Source of the DNA: Candidatus Litorirhabdus singularis
Lineage (GTDB): Bacteria; Pseudomonadota; Gammaproteobacteria; Pseudomonadales; Halieaceae
Length of the DNA: 64,000 nt
Assembly (NCBI RefSeq): GCF_026262625.1
Contig: NZ_SHNN01000001.1
Coordinates: 124,001-188,000, forward strand
Direction: 5' to 3'
Below, one piece after another: positions 49,028 through 58,979 of this stretch; the first letter of the stretch is position 1; each line of letters opens with the position of its first letter. Both the position numbers and the translations under genes were made by a program. The notes under the pieces are model-generated. The model was not told where the DNA came from, did not search any database, and saw only the letters and a list, made by a program, of their open reading frames with translations.

Positions 49028-50440
49028 TTAACCGTCGCTGCGGCCGTAAACATCTTCATAGCGCACAATATCGTCTTCGCCCAAATAGCTACCGGACTGC
49101 ACTTCGATCAGCTCCAGCGGGATTCTTCCCGGGTTGGCGAGCCGGTGTTTGTGTCCCAGCGGAATATAGGTCGATTCATCTTCGGCAAGCACAAACACTT
49201 TGTCTTCGCAGGTAACTTCCGCGGTGCCGTTTACCACAATCCAGTGTTCGGCACGATGATGGTGCTTTTGCAAAGACAGCTTTTGACCGGGATCAACCAC
49301 AATACGCTTGACCTGAAAGCGATCACTGCTAATCAGTGATTCATAGGAACCCCAGGGCCGAAACACGCGTGCATGCAGAGTCACCTCACTGCGCTTCTGG
49401 CTCCTCAAAGCAGTCACAAGATTTTTAACGTCTTGCACGTTATGTCGATTGGCGATCAGCACCGCATCGGTCGTATCAACCACGACCAGGTCATCAACCC
49501 CGGTGGCGGCCAGTAGCCGCGACTCGCTGCGCAAATAGTTGTTGTGGCAATTATCTATCAGCACGTCACCCTGTATCACGTTGCCATCAGCATCGCGCTC
49601 GCCAACCTCCCAAAGCGCGGACCAGGCACCGACATCGCTCCATCCACAGTCCAGCGCAATCACAGCGCCGCGGCTGGTCTTCTCCATAACCGCATAGTCA
49701 ATAGAATCACTGGGACAGGCTGCAAAGGCGGCCTGATCCAGACGAACAAAGTCCAGATCATTGCCGGACAGCTCTAGCGCCGTACGACAGGCGCTGAGCA
49801 TTTCAGGTGCAAATTGCTCAAGCTCATCAAGATAATCCTGCGCACCCAGCAAAAACATACCGCTGTTCCACAGGTACTCGCCACTCGCTAAATATGTCTG
49901 TGCAGTCTCGGCATCGGGTTTCTCCACAAACCGATCAATCGCAGATGCTCCGCCTGGCAGGCTCTCGCCTTTGCGAATATAGCCATATCCGGTTTCAGGC
50001 TCTGTAGGAACCACGCCAAAAGTCACAAGTTTGCCCGCGGCTGCAACCGGCAACGCCAGCTGTACCGCAGCCACAAAGGCCTCCACATCGGTGATCAGGT
50101 GATCAGCAGGCAGCACCAGCAACACTGCCTCCGGGTCTGACTGCAGCGCCTGCAACGCGGCAACGGCCACCGCTGGCGCCGTATTACGTCCCACCGGCTC
50201 CAGTACAATATCGGCATCGGCTGCACCCAGGCTGCGCAATTGCTCTGCAACAATAAAGCGATGCTCTTCATTGCAGACAACCACTGGCGCACTGGCCGAC
50301 AAATCTGCCAACCGCTGAAGGGTGTCAACCAGCATCGAGTTATCACTCGCAAGCGGCAGAAACTGCTTGGGATAGGCTTCACGAGACACGGGCCATAATC
50401 GACTGCCAACGCCGCCCGACAGCAAAACTGGTTTGAGCAT
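49028..50440 (-). CDS. manC: Mannose-1-phosphate guanylyltransferase / mannose-6-phosphate isomerase (470 aa)
   Basis: Bifunctional AlgA/CpsB type. The N-terminal pyrophosphorylase domain has LLSGGVGSRLWPVSREAYPKQFL and FVEKPDAETA; the C-terminal cupin is the isomerase domain with SLQKHHHRAEHWIVVNGTAEV. The start at 50440 follows AAGGAA; an in-frame start 36 bases earlier lacks one. Provides GDP-mannose. Divergent from fabA. Confidence 0.94.
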   Translation of the reverse strand: MLKPVLLSGGVGSRLWPVSREAYPKQFLPLASDNSMLVDTLQRLADLSASAPVVVCNEEHRFIVAEQLRSLGAADADIVLEPVGRNTAPAVAVAALQALQSDPEAVLLVLPADHLITDVEAFVAAVQLALPVAAAGKLVTFGVVPTEPETGYGYIRKGESLPGGASAIDRFVEKPDAETAQTYLASGEYLWNSGMFLLGAQDYLDELEQFAPEMLSACRTALELSGNDLDFVRLDQAAFAACPSDSIDYAVMEKTSRGAVIALDCGWSDVGAWSALWEVGERDADGNVIQGDVLIDNCHNNYLRSESRLLAATGVDDLVVVDTTDAVLIANRHNVQDVKNLVTALRSQKRSEVTLHARVFRPWGSYESLISSDRFQVKRIVVDPGQKLSLQKHHHRAEHWIVVNGTAEVTCEDKVFVLAEDESTYIPLGHKHRLANPGRIPLELIEVQSGSYLGEDDIVRYEDVYGRSDG

Positions 50441-50540
50441 ACATTTCCTTACTTCTGTAGAGAGCGCAGCTGACATACAATAGACGGAAGCTACCTCATA
50501 ATGGGTCGCCAGAATAGCAAACTACCAGAACAGTTCACAC

Positions 50541-50568
50541 TGGACATGCTTACTCCAGGCACTAGAAT
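50541..50568 (+). promoter_or_regulatory. Predicted fabA promoter
   Basis: TGGACA (50541-50546), 16-base spacer, TAGAAT (50563-50568). A FabR/FadR/DesT-type operator was looked for and not found. Confidence 0.6.
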
Positions 50569-50600
50569 GTGACGCCTCTCACAACCTGATGGGATTATTA

Positions 50601-51116
50601 ATGACTGCACAGAATTCATATAACAAAGACGAGTTGATTGCCTGCGGCCTGGGCGAACTGTTTGGCCCGGGTAATGCGCGCCTTCCCATCGATAATATGT
50701 TGATGATGGATCGTATCACCACCATCAACTCAGACGGCGGCGAAGCCGGCAAAGGCCAAATCATCGCAGAGCTGGACATCAATCCGGAGCTGTGGTTTTT
50801 TGACTGCCACTTTCGCGGCGACCCGGTCATGCCCGGTTGTCTGGGACTGGACGCCATGTGGCAAATTGTCGGTTTCTTCCTGGGCTGGCGTGGTAATCCT
50901 GGACGTGGACGCGCCCTGGGTTGCGGTGAGGTCAAGTTCACCGGTCAGATTCTTCCTACTGCCAAAAAGGTCGTTTACAACATCGAGATGAAAAGAGTGA
51001 TCGAGCGCAAGCTGGTCATGGGCATCGGCGATGGCAGCGTCTCTGTCGACGGCAAAGAAATTTATACCGCTAAGGACCTGCGCGTAGGTCTGTTCCAGTC
51101 AACTGAAGGCTTCTGA
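50601..51116 (+). CDS. fabA: 3-hydroxydecanoyl-ACP dehydratase/isomerase (171 aa)
   Basis: Dehydrates beta-hydroxydecanoyl-ACP and isomerises the trans-2 product to cis-3, the branch point for unsaturated fatty acids. The hot-dog fold catalytic pair is His70 (in [12 protein letters not shown]) and Asp84 (in LGLDAMWQ), the same numbers as E. coli FabA when the ATG at 50601 is used, which decides the start over an ATG twelve bases earlier. fabB follows ten bases later. Confidence 0.97.
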   Translation: MTAQNSYNKDELIACGLGELFGPGNARLPIDNMLMMDRITTINSDGGEAGKGQIIAELDINPELWFFDCHFRGDPVMPGCLGLDAMWQIVGFFLGWRGNPGRGRALGCGEVKFTGQILPTAKKVVYNIEMKRVIERKLVMGIGDGSVSVDGKEIYTAKDLRVGLFQSTEGF

Positions 51117-51126
51117 GGTAACTAAT

Positions 51127-52347
51127 ATGACACGAAGAGTCGTGGTAACCGGTAGGGGCGTGGTTTCGTGCCTGGGAACAGATGTATCGAGTGTGCGCCA
51201 GTCGCTGTATGACGGAAAGTCAGGTATCAGCTTTCAACAGGACCAGGTCGATGCTGGAATGCGCAGCCATGTTGCCGGCTCAGTGGATATAGACCTGAGC
51301 GAGCATATCGATCGCAAGCAGTTGCGCTTTATGGGCCCTGCTGCTGCTTACGCCTATATTGCCATGGCGCAGGCGATTGCCGAGTCTGGCCTTGATGACG
51401 ACGACATCTCCAACGTTCGTACTGGCATTATTGCCGGCTCTGGCGGCGGCTCTTCCGCCAACCAGGTAGAGGCCGCTGACATCATGCGTGAGCGCGGACT
51501 GCGTCGCGTCGGACCCTACCGGGTAACTCAGACCATGGGCAGCACGGTCTCTGCATGTCTGGCAACACCCTTCAAAATCAAAGGCGTGAATTACTCGATT
51601 TCATCCGCCTGTTCCACCAGTGCCCATTGCATCGGCGCCGGCATGGAGCAGATACAACTTGGCAAGCAGGACATCGTGTTCGCCGGCGGTGGTGAAGAGT
51701 GCCATTGGACCACCAGCTGCCTGTTTGACGCCATGGGCGCCTTATCCACACAGTACAACGACACCCCTGAACGGGCTTCTCGAGCTTACGACGCTGACCG
51801 CGATGGCTTTGTTATCGCCGGCGGCGGCGGCATGCTGGTACTCGAAGAGCTGGAGCATGCGCAGGCTCGAGGCGCCACAATCTATGCTGAATTAGTAGGT
51901 TATGCGGCCACCTCTGATGGCTACGACATGGTATCCCCTTCTGGCGAAGGCGCGATGCGCTGCATGCAGCAGGCCATGTCCACTGTCGACGGCGCTATCG
52001 ATTACATCAATGCTCACGGCACCAGCACGCCGGCCGGGGATATGCAGGAACTTAAAGCAGTGAAAGAAGCCTTCGCTGGCGGCACCGTGCCACTGGTAGG
52101 TTCAACCAAGTCTCTCTCCGGACACTCACTGGGCGCAGCGGGAGTTCAAGAGGCAATCTACTCACTGCTGATGATGGAAGGTGATTTCGTCGCGGCTTCA
52201 GCCAATATCGACAACCTGGACCCTGAAGCTGACGGCATGCCCATTGCCATCGAACGTAAGGACAATGCCAACTTACAGCGCGTTATGTCGAACAGCTTTG
52301 GCTTCGGCGGCACCAACGCCTCGCTGGTATTTCAGCGCTTTAGCTGA
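51127..52347 (+). CDS. fabB: 3-oxoacyl-ACP synthase I (406 aa)
   Basis: Elongating condensing enzyme needed for unsaturated fatty acids. The active-site Cys162 lies in [12 protein letters not shown] and the two catalytic histidines in [12 protein letters not shown] and [11 protein letters not shown]. Forms the conserved fabA-fabB operon. Its last 16 bases overlap convergent moeA. Confidence 0.97.
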   Translation: MTRRVVVTGRGVVSCLGTDVSSVRQSLYDGKSGISFQQDQVDAGMRSHVAGSVDIDLSEHIDRKQLRFMGPAAAYAYIAMAQAIAESGLDDDDISNVRTGIIAGSGGGSSANQVEAADIMRERGLRRVGPYRVTQTMGSTVSACLATPFKIKGVNYSISSACSTSAHCIGAGMEQIQLGKQDIVFAGGGEECHWTTSCLFDAMGALSTQYNDTPERASRAYDADRDGFVIAGGGGMLVLEELEHAQARGATIYAELVGYAATSDGYDMVSPSGEGAMRCMQQAMSTVDGAIDYINAHGTSTPAGDMQELKAVKEAFAGGTVPLVGSTKSLSGHSLGAAGVQEAIYSLLMMEGDFVAASANIDNLDPEADGMPIAIERKDNANLQRVMSNSFGFGGTNASLVFQRFS

Positions 52348-53537
52348 TCGAGTAACAAAACGGTCACCGGATCACCCTGCTGCAAGGTTGTGTCCTCGGG
52401 GATAACCGCCAGCGCATTAGCCCAGCTGGCGGAACTCAACACACCCGAACTCTGGTTCGGGTGTCGGGTCGCTACCAGTTGCCCGTCACGCACTTCTACT
52501 CTGACCCGCAGATACTCGCGTCGCCCCCCTGCGCGCCCAATGGCAAAGTCGGCCTGAGCCTGCAAAGGCAGCGGCGCTTCAACCTGCGCACCCTGCCTGG
52601 CCTGCAACCAGGGCTTGACCACTAGCATGAAGGTGACAAAAACAGCCGCCGGATTGCCCGGTAAGCCAAAAAAGGCGCTGCCTCCAATGCGACCATAAGC
52701 CAGCGGCTTACCCGGCTTGATGCGCAACTTCCACAGCTCCAGTTTACCCAGTCGCTCCACTTGCTTGCGCACATGATCTTCTTCACCGACTGAAACCCCG
52801 CCGGTGGTGATAACACAATCCGCTAAAGAGCTGGCTTGCTCCAGTGCGGCCGCCGTTGCCTCAGGTGTATCTGCGACAATGCCCTGATCCACAACCACAA
52901 AGCCCAGTTGCTCCAGCAAGCCGCGCAGCGTAAAACGATTACTGTTGTAGATCTGGCCTGAACGCAACTCCGCAGCACCCGGATTCACCAGCTCATCACC
53001 GGTCGATAAAATTGCTACTCGTAGCTGTCGCCGCACCGCTACCTGAGCACATCCGACTGACGCCAGAACGCCCAGATCTTCGGGGCCCAACAGCCGTCCC
53101 GCGGGCAGCACGCCGGCACCCTCGGGTATGTCCTGTCCCCGCGGCCGCACATTCTCACCGGCAGTCACCGCTTGCAGCACCTGCAGGGTGTCACCCTCGA
53201 CCGCGCAATTTTCCTGCATGGCCACACAGTCGGCACCGGGCGGCATTGGCGCGCCGGTAAATATGCGCGCTGCACAACCAGGGCTCACTAAGGAACCGAC
53301 CGAACCTGCCGGGATACGCTGAGTCACTTGCAGCGGCGCAGCGCAGTCAACGCTGCGCAAGGCATAACCATCCATCGCGCTGTTGTCATCCAGAGGCACC
53401 GCTACCGCAGCATCAACAGATTCTGCCAGCACTCGTCCCCGCGCGTGCTCCAACGCCAACTGCTCGACTTCGGCAACCGGGACTGTGCCCTCCAGTAATA
53501 ACGCCAGAGCATCTTCTAGTGAGGTCAAACCAGACAT
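52332..53537 (-). CDS. moeA: Molybdopterin molybdotransferase (401 aa)
   Basis: Inserts molybdate into adenylylated molybdopterin. Segments typical of Moe[59 protein letters not shown] and [14 protein letters not shown]. Normal length. moaB follows on the same strand after six bases, in keeping with cofactor synthesis. Confidence 0.96.
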   Translation of the reverse strand: MSGLTSLEDALALLLEGTVPVAEVEQLALEHARGRVLAESVDAAVAVPLDDNSAMDGYALRSVDCAAPLQVTQRIPAGSVGSLVSPGCAARIFTGAPMPPGADCVAMQENCAVEGDTLQVLQAVTAGENVRPRGQDIPEGAGVLPAGRLLGPEDLGVLASVGCAQVAVRRQLRVAILSTGDELVNPGAAELRSGQIYNSNRFTLRGLLEQLGFVVVDQGIVADTPEATAAALEQASSLADCVITTGGVSVGEEDHVRKQVERLGKLELWKLRIKPGKPLAYGRIGGSAFFGLPGNPAAVFVTFMLVVKPWLQARQGAQVEAPLPLQAQADFAIGRAGGRREYLRVRVEVRDGQLVATRHPNQSSGVLSSASWANALAVIPEDTTLQQGDPVTVLLLDQLKR

Positions 53538-53543
53538 AGGCTA

Positions 53544-54077
53544 TCAGGATTCGCGTTGCTGGCGGGTGCGCAGCACACCGACAAAATTACAGGGACGGTG
53601 AGTGCTGTCCAACTGGTCCCGGAGAATCCCGTCCCACGCCGTGCGGCAAGCGCCGGTCGAACCCGGAATGCAAAAGATAACCGTGTTATTGGCCAGCCCA
53701 CCGACGGCGCGGGACTGCACCGTGGATGATGCAATTTCCTGCCACGACAGCATGCGGAAAATTTCGCCGTAGCCATCGATACGCTTATCGAACAAGGGCT
53801 CAACCGCCTCAGGCGTGCTGTCGCGACCGGAGAAGCCGGTACCACCGGTTACCAGCACCGCATCCACGCCGGCATCGGCGATCCATCGCGAAATAACCGC
53901 ACGAATCTGATAAATATCATCTTTGACGATCTGCTTGTCCGCCAATACATGCGTAGCCTCCTGCAGTGACTCAACCAGATACCCCCCGGAGGTGTCGTCG
54001 GCTTCAGTGCGGGTATCAGATACGGTCAACACCGCGATATGCAGTGGCTGCGCCACCGTGTCAGTTGCCTTTGCCAA
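53544..54077 (-). CDS. moaB: Molybdenum cofactor biosynthesis protein B (177 aa)
   Basis: MPT-adenylyltransferase family. Motifs IAVLTVSDTRTEADDTSG and VLVTGGTGFSGRDSTPEAV are diagnostic; the C-terminal FCIPGSTGACRTAWDGIL completes the fold. A TTG start at 54077 is preferred: it has GAGGAG seven bases upstream and makes the normal MoaB length, while an ATG 14 codons earlier lies deep inside the upstream gene. Confidence 0.92.
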   Translation of the reverse strand: MAKATDTVAQPLHIAVLTVSDTRTEADDTSGGYLVESLQEATHVLADKQIVKDDIYQIRAVISRWIADAGVDAVLVTGGTGFSGRDSTPEAVEPLFDKRIDGYGEIFRMLSWQEIASSTVQSRAVGGLANNTVIFCIPGSTGACRTAWDGILRDQLDSTHRPCNFVGVLRTRQQRES

Positions 54078-54945
54078 GTGTCTGCTCCTCTGAATCCTTA
54101 GTGGCGAAATACTCTCCAACGTGTGCCGCTACATTAGCTCGCCAAGGTTGCTGCTTGATCGCGAAAGTGTTGCGAATATGATTACAATCGAGCTCACGCA
54201 AGCACGGCTGTTCCGGCTCACTCAGCTCTTGTATCTGGCCTGAATCCAGACCCCTGTATTGCGACGCTGCCGCCAGCAACACTTCAGCAAACTCAAAGCA
54301 ATTAGTCACATCAGGGCTGCAGTAGTGATACACGCCCCAAGGCTGCATGCCGCAGCTGAGCTGATCAATGATTCCAGAAATAACCCGGGTAGCGTCTTCC
54401 ACCGGAATCGGGCAGCCTTGATACTCCCGGCTGAGGCTGAGCACCGCACCCTCGTCCAATTGTCGCAAAAAATGAGTCGTCACATTAATGCCATAGGGAG
54501 CGAACACCGGACCCAGACGCAGGATTACGTGCTCCTCGCAGTTATCGCGAACTTCCTGCTCGGCCTCAACCAGGAACTCGGCGATAGTCGAGTGTCCATC
54601 GGGGTGGTCAGCTTCCCGGTAGGGACGCTGGGCACTGCCAGAAAACACCCGGGCGCAGGACAAATGCATAAAAGGTGCCTTAAGGCCTCGACTCGCAGAC
54701 GCCAGCCAGCGCGTGCGGTCGATATCGATTTCATGAACCTTGATACCGCCATCTGCTGCAGATTGCAGCCTGCAATCTATCGCCATATCGCAGGCACTGC
54801 GGCGCAGCACTTTTTTGGCCTGACGCTCACTTTTCCAGCGGCAATCGGCTTTCAGCAAGCCTACAAACTGACGCTCGCGGGCTGTAAAAAATTCCTTCAG
54901 GCCGCGGCCGATGGGGGTATCGACCCCAATGATGAGAACTCGCAT
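54061..54945 (-). CDS. RmlD-like sugar-nucleotide reductase homologue, possibly non-catalytic (294 aa)
   Basis: NAD(P)-binding extended SDR of the RmlD/MAT2B type. The Rossmann start is degenerate (VLIIGVDTPIGRGL). Fold landmarks such as FMHLSCARVFSGSAQRPYREADHPDG and LRLGPVFAPYGINV follow the RmlD order, but the catalytic YxxxK that should come after the DHPDG loop is replaced by STIAEFLVEAEQ, with no Tyr or Lys. It may act as a regulatory or binding protein. It is upstream of moaB with a 17-base overlap. Confidence 0.75.
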   Translation of the reverse strand: MRVLIIGVDTPIGRGLKEFFTARERQFVGLLKADCRWKSERQAKKVLRRSACDMAIDCRLQSAADGGIKVHEIDIDRTRWLASASRGLKAPFMHLSCARVFSGSAQRPYREADHPDGHSTIAEFLVEAEQEVRDNCEEHVILRLGPVFAPYGINVTTHFLRQLDEGAVLSLSREYQGCPIPVEDATRVISGIIDQLSCGMQPWGVYHYCSPDVTNCFEFAEVLLAAASQYRGLDSGQIQELSEPEQPCLRELDCNHIRNTFAIKQQPWRANVAAHVGEYFATKDSEEQTLGKGN

Positions 54946-54999
54946 TAGCCCATAATCCTATGGGCGCCAGACACTATTGCGAATTTCCCGCGAGCACAC

Positions 55000-55560
55000 T
55001 TAAAACGGAATATCGTCGTCAAATTCGGCGAAGTTTTCCGCGGGTGCGGGTGCCGCCTGCATTGGCGCAGACTGGGGGGCGGATTGAGGAGCGGATTGGG
55101 GAGCACCCTGCGCTGGCGGCTGTTGCTGCCCGCCGCGATTCTGCTGCGGGGCCTGACCTTGCTGGGGTGCCTGCGAATAGCCACCGTCATCGGGGTATCC
55201 GCCGCCCTGCCCCTGACCACCGGCGCGACTATCCAGCATTTGCAGCTCTGCGGCTACAATTTCGGTGCTGTACTTGTCCTGGCCAGACTGATCCTGCCAC
55301 TTACGGGTACGCAGCGAGCCCTCGACATAGACCTTGGAGCCCTTTTTCAGATACTCACCAGCGATCTCAGCCAAGCGGTTGAAGAACACCACCCGATGCC
55401 ATTCGGTACGCTCCTGCTGCTGGCCGGTCTGTTTGTCCTTCCAGCTCTCAGAAGTGGCAATGGATATGTTGGTTACCGCGCCCCCGGAAGGCATATAACG
55501 GGTTTCGGGATCATTGCCAAGATTGCCCACCAGTATGACTTTATTGATTCCACGCGCCAT
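55000..55560 (-). CDS. ssb: Single-stranded DNA-binding protein (186 aa)
   Basis: OB-fold [56 protein letters not shown] Gln/Gly/Pro-rich linker carries four tandem SAPQ-type repeats (near residues 152-168) and the protein ends in DDDIPF, the interaction tip for other repair and replication proteins. The uvrA gene is 7 kb away, separated by an inserted block and an MFS gene. Confidence 0.97.
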   Translation of the reverse strand: MARGINKVILVGNLGNDPETRYMPSGGAVTNISIATSESWKDKQTGQQQERTEWHRVVFFNRLAEIAGEYLKKGSKVYVEGSLRTRKWQDQSGQDKYSTEIVAAELQMLDSRAGGQGQGGGYPDDGGYSQAPQQGQAPQQNRGGQQQPPAQGAPQSAPQSAPQSAPMQAAPAPAENFAEFDDDIPF

Positions 55561-55725
55561 GCGCTTATCCTCTCTCGTGTTAGCAGAAAACTATAGCAAC
55601 CCCGCACTGCAAATGCGACATCTGGAACGACTAATGTGCCAGCAAAGTCCGTACACCTCGGCACCCCAAACGCCTTCGGGAATAAGATTTCGGTTCCTGC
55701 AGGCGCGCAGCCCAATATCTGCGCA

Positions 55726-56394
55726 CTAACCACCAGCCCTACAAAATTGGCAATCGGCACGCCGAATTTCTTGCGCCAGTCGGCTACTCTGATAATAGTC
55801 GCTGCGGGTTGTAAAGCCGCCAGTAGACGGTTCAAGCAATAGAATTTTCCCCGGATGGGACGCTGCTGCCCGGGTATACCAGATGGCCTCAAATTGGGTA
55901 CGGGTCAACAGCCGATTACCCCAGGACGGATCAGCCAGCCAGACCGCACCGTTAGCATCGATTCCACGCAGCACCGAAAAGTGATCCTGGCCACGCACAC
56001 TCAGGTAGAGCAGCACTGGACGCGCCAACTGCTGCAATTGGGCAAAGCTCAGCGCGTAGCCGGCAGCCTGCAGTCCATAGTCGACGCGCACCAGAGTCGC
56101 CAGATCTGCGAACGAGGTGCGCCCCTGATGCAGCGGCAGGCGCTGCAACAACGCCTGCTCGGAGGTTTCAATACCGAAGTAGCCTTGCAGCAACGTTGCC
56201 AAAGATGCGGCGCCACAGGAGTAATCAAAATCCTGCTTATGGACACCGCGATCGCGCAGAGAGCGCCAATCCTGCAGCGGTAATGAACCCCGAATCGCAC
56301 CCTGCCCGTCCAGCCAGGCCATGCCCTGAGCAGGCGCGAGTATAGCCAACAAAAAGCCCCAAATAAACCGCTTCACGTGCGCCACCAGCGCCAA
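55726..56394 (-). CDS. Exported C39-family cysteine peptidase (222 aa)
   Basis: Papain-like peptidase of family C39, the class that cuts after double-glycine leaders of bacteriocins. All catalytic positions are seen: Gln54 and Cys60 in KQDFDYSCGAASLATLL, His138 in GQDHFSVL and Asp155 in WLADPSWGN. Unlike the ABC-transporter form it is a free enzyme with a signal peptide (residues 1-26), so it should act in the periplasm, like FapD of the Pseudomonas amyloid operon. Its start overlaps the serine-hydrolase gene by 22 bases. It is the last gene of a six-gene unit whose fourth product carries a double-glycine-like site. Confidence 0.88.
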   Translation of the reverse strand: MALVAHVKRFIWGFLLAILAPAQGMAWLDGQGAIRGSLPLQDWRSLRDRGVHKQDFDYSCGAASLATLLQGYFGIETSEQALLQRLPLHQGRTSFADLATLVRVDYGLQAAGYALSFAQLQQLARPVLLYLSVRGQDHFSVLRGIDANGAVWLADPSWGNRLLTRTQFEAIWYTRAAASHPGKILLLEPSTGGFTTRSDYYQSSRLAQEIRRADCQFCRAGG

Positions 56395-58310
56395 GCATCA
56401 GGGCCCAGCAGGTTAATATTGAACAGAACCAGCAGTAAGATCAGGCTGGCGCTGCCAACCAACAGGGCGATGACGCGCTGGAACCAATAAGCCCCCACAA
56501 CGCAACTGCGCCGCACCCGAGTCAACGCCAACCACCAGAGCCCGGTCCACAGCAGCCACAGATGACTCAACGTAACAGCCAGCTGCAACGGCAGAGGCTG
56601 CGATGCCTGCAACTGCCAGAATAGCGCTGCCAAACCCCCATCTTGCACAGCCGCATAGGCCGGCCAGGCCAGCAGTAACCCGATACCAGCCGGACACAGC
56701 CAGCACTGAAGGTGATTGAGCCCGCAGGACAACAGCAGCAATACCAGTAGGCCGGTGCCACATAGGCCAACTGCAACCACAAGACTATTACGCAGCAACA
56801 TAGGCTGCTGCCACCAGACCATCCGGGTCAGCACATTGGAACCGTAGACAGTCATAACCGGCTCGCCAGCATGGCGGGAAAACATTTCCCGGTAGGCATA
56901 GGGACCTTCGGCCAAGTAGACACCGGGTGCTACCTCGGTGGCGGGCCGGCCGTTACTAACATACTGCCCTGCCACAGAGCGCACCTGAATCTGCTGCGGT
57001 GGACGCACCAGATCGAATAATGCCTCTGGCGACCGCAGCGCGCGCTTTTGAGTTATATAGTCACCCTCCGGTACTAGCGTGTGGGGCAAACTCACGACTC
57101 TCGGAAAGTGATAGGGAGCAACCCATTCACGGACAAATCGAGCCAACAAACCCGGAGCACTCAGTAGCTGCGGCGACGCCTGCTGCGCACCTTCAACGCC
57201 GGCCCTGCTACCAGCAACTACCGCAAACATGGCCAAATCATGCTGCGGAGCCAACAGCAAGTGCGCGTTGAAGCCGGCTGTCGCGCCGTTGTGCATATAC
57301 AGACTAATGGTGGGCGTCTGTTGGGCGATATCAAAGAGAATCCCATAGCCGTTGGCCGCGGGGTGGTTACGAAATCGCAGTTGCAGCAGTTGCTCAACCG
57401 CGGCAGAACTGAGTACGCGTGTACCGTCCAATTCCCCACCGCGCAGCAACATGCGCATGAAGCGACCCATATCTGCGGCGCTGGACACCGCTCCCATAGA
57501 GAGCGCCATGAACGGGCTATAGGCCCTCAACGGCTGTGCCAATAAACCCCCACCTCCCACCAACAGATAGTAACTGTGGGCCAGCTCCACGCTCGGCCCT
57601 GAGCCCTGCAGACGCGTCGACTGCATTCCAAGTGGGGTAAACAATTGAGTCCTCAGATAGTCTCCCAGGGACAGTCCGCTGACCTGCTCAACCAACAAGC
57701 CAAGCAGGGCACCACCTGTATTAGAGTACACCGCCCATTGCCCCGCAGGCCGCACATAAGGCGGTAGCAGAGGTAAGACATCAGCCGCACCAAGCTGGCG
57801 CCCGCCAGCCAAACTTTTCTCGCGGGTGTACAACCCGTACTGCCAGTAATCGAATCCCGCGGTGTGAGTAACCAGATGTTCGATGGTGACCTCCCGCCCC
57901 GCGTTGGGTGACAGTTGGATGTCATGCAAGTAGCGATTGACCGGGTCCTGCAAAGATTCGATCTGCCCGCTTGCCAACAACTGCGCCAGAGCCACAGCCG
58001 TAAACAATTTGGTGATCGAGCTGATGCGATAAGCCGAAGTCGCTGCCTGCGCAGGCGCCCCCGTCACAGGATCGGCAAAGCCGACAGCTCGCTGCGATAA
58101 GACAGTGTCCGCACTAACGATAGTGGCAGCGGCAGACACCGACGGGCCTGCCGCCGGCCCGCCCAGCTGCTGCCGTAACCATTCATCATAGTTGGCGGCT
58201 GCGGTAACCGATGGAGACCAATACAGTAGCAGGGGCAGCGCTATACACAGCAGTTCGCAACAGCGCCGGGCGGCTGACTGCCCGGCACTTGCAGACGTCA
58301 TAGAGCGCAT
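56373..58310 (-). CDS. Serine beta-lactamase-fold hydrolase with C-terminal membrane domain (645 aa)
   Basis: Class C beta-lactamase/esterase-type penicillin-binding fold. Signal sequence to about residue 38; nucleophile motif SITK (98-101), YSN (195-197), and a HNG motif (340-342) in place of KTG. After the hydrolase domain (to about 480) come four hydrophobic helices (about residues 510-640), so the enzyme is anchored in the inner membrane with the active site outside. Likely substrates are cell-wall peptides, D-amino-acid esters or a peptide product of the neighbouring genes. Nine bases from the upstream gene, 22-base overlap with the C39 peptidase. Confidence 0.85.
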   Translation of the reverse strand: MRSMTSASAGQSAARRCCELLCIALPLLLYWSPSVTAAANYDEWLRQQLGGPAAGPSVSAAATIVSADTVLSQRAVGFADPVTGAPAQAATSAYRISSITKLFTAVALAQLLASGQIESLQDPVNRYLHDIQLSPNAGREVTIEHLVTHTAGFDYWQYGLYTREKSLAGGRQLGAADVLPLLPPYVRPAGQWAVYSNTGGALLGLLVEQVSGLSLGDYLRTQLFTPLGMQSTRLQGSGPSVELAHSYYLLVGGGGLLAQPLRAYSPFMALSMGAVSSAADMGRFMRMLLRGGELDGTRVLSSAAVEQLLQLRFRNHPAANGYGILFDIAQQTPTISLYMHNGATAGFNAHLLLAPQHDLAMFAVVAGSRAGVEGAQQASPQLLSAPGLLARFVREWVAPYHFPRVVSLPHTLVPEGDYITQKRALRSPEALFDLVRPPQQIQVRSVAGQYVSNGRPATEVAPGVYLAEGPYAYREMFSRHAGEPVMTVYGSNVLTRMVWWQQPMLLRNSLVVAVGLCGTGLLVLLLLSCGLNHLQCWLCPAGIGLLLAWPAYAAVQDGGLAALFWQLQASQPLPLQLAVTLSHLWLLWTGLWWLALTRVRRSCVVGAYWFQRVIALLVGSASLILLLVLFNINLLGPDAWRWWRT

Positions 58311-58319
58311 AGTCGCCGC

Positions 58320-58976
58320 CTAAAAGTACTGGTAATGCTCCTCGCCAGCACCCGCACTGACTTCATTCAAACCCCATACTTGCGGATAAGCTTGCGGGAA
58401 TGGCGTACCCCACCCCAGCGTAACCGCACCTGCCACACTGGATATTTCAGCCCCATAAATTGCCCCGGGCTGCGGTAGCTGGCTCTGGTCAAAACCATAA
58501 TTCACCGGCGGTTGCTGCTGGAGCGGTAATAGCGGCGTGGGGCGCACAGGCACCGCGACCGAGGTAACCGGCTCTTCGGCAAACGCCATGGCGGTAGTCA
58601 CTGCCAAACTCACCCCTCCAGCGACCACAATCGCCGTTACACTGCCAGACATACCGGCAGCAATACCGATGCCTGCTACAGCGGTACCACCCGCACTAAC
58701 GTAGGCTACCTCAGCTAAGTTAACCTCCCCCGTTTCCTGATGCTGTTCTATCGCATTACTAATACCAAAGCCCGCTCCGCCCACGAGGCTCCAGAACAGC
58801 GCTCCGAAGTTGACTAAATCTCCCTCCGTAGCCGCCATTTCTGCCGGCGACAAATCCTGTAATTGCAAGCCTGCCAACACGGGATCTGAAGGTGTCTTAT
58901 CCTCCTGTACCGCGTGTGCCAGGGCAGTTGAAACAGTCAGCGATGCTGCCAGTAAATATCCGATTGACCTATCCAT
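58320..58976 (-). CDS. Exported Gly/Ala-rich protein with double-glycine-like leader motif (218 aa)
   Basis: No known family recognised. It has a Sec signal peptide (residues 1-23), then a short acidic segment and LSPAEMAATEGD (42-53), which aligns position by position with the double-glycine leader consensus LSxxELxxIxGG (L, S, E, M for L, T for I, G then D). After this comes a hydrophobic Gly/Ala-rich stretch with GxxxG-like spacings (about 54-133), reminiscent of class II bacteriocins and microcins, and a Pro/Gln-rich C-terminal part (about 140-218). The C39 peptidase encoded two genes away would be the expected processing enzyme. Possible roles are a peptide toxin, a surface polymer or an export substrate; none is proven. 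Confidence 0.8.
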   Translation of the reverse strand: MDRSIGYLLAASLTVSTALAHAVQEDKTPSDPVLAGLQLQDLSPAEMAATEGDLVNFGALFWSLVGGAGFGISNAIEQHQETGEVNLAEVAYVSAGGTAVAGIGIAAGMSGSVTAIVVAGGVSLAVTTAMAFAEEPVTSVAVPVRPTPLLPLQQQPPVNYGFDQSQLPQPGAIYGAEISSVAGAVTLGWGTPFPQAYPQVWGLNEVSAGAGEEHYQYF

Positions 58977-58979
58977 GTG

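Noticed and set aside
52441-52464. Perfect 10-bp hairpin (ACACCCGAAC and its complement) inside moeA, after fabB
   Set aside because: It encodes the conserved HPNQSSGVL region of MoeA and has no T-run; could help end fabB transcripts but coding constraint explains it.
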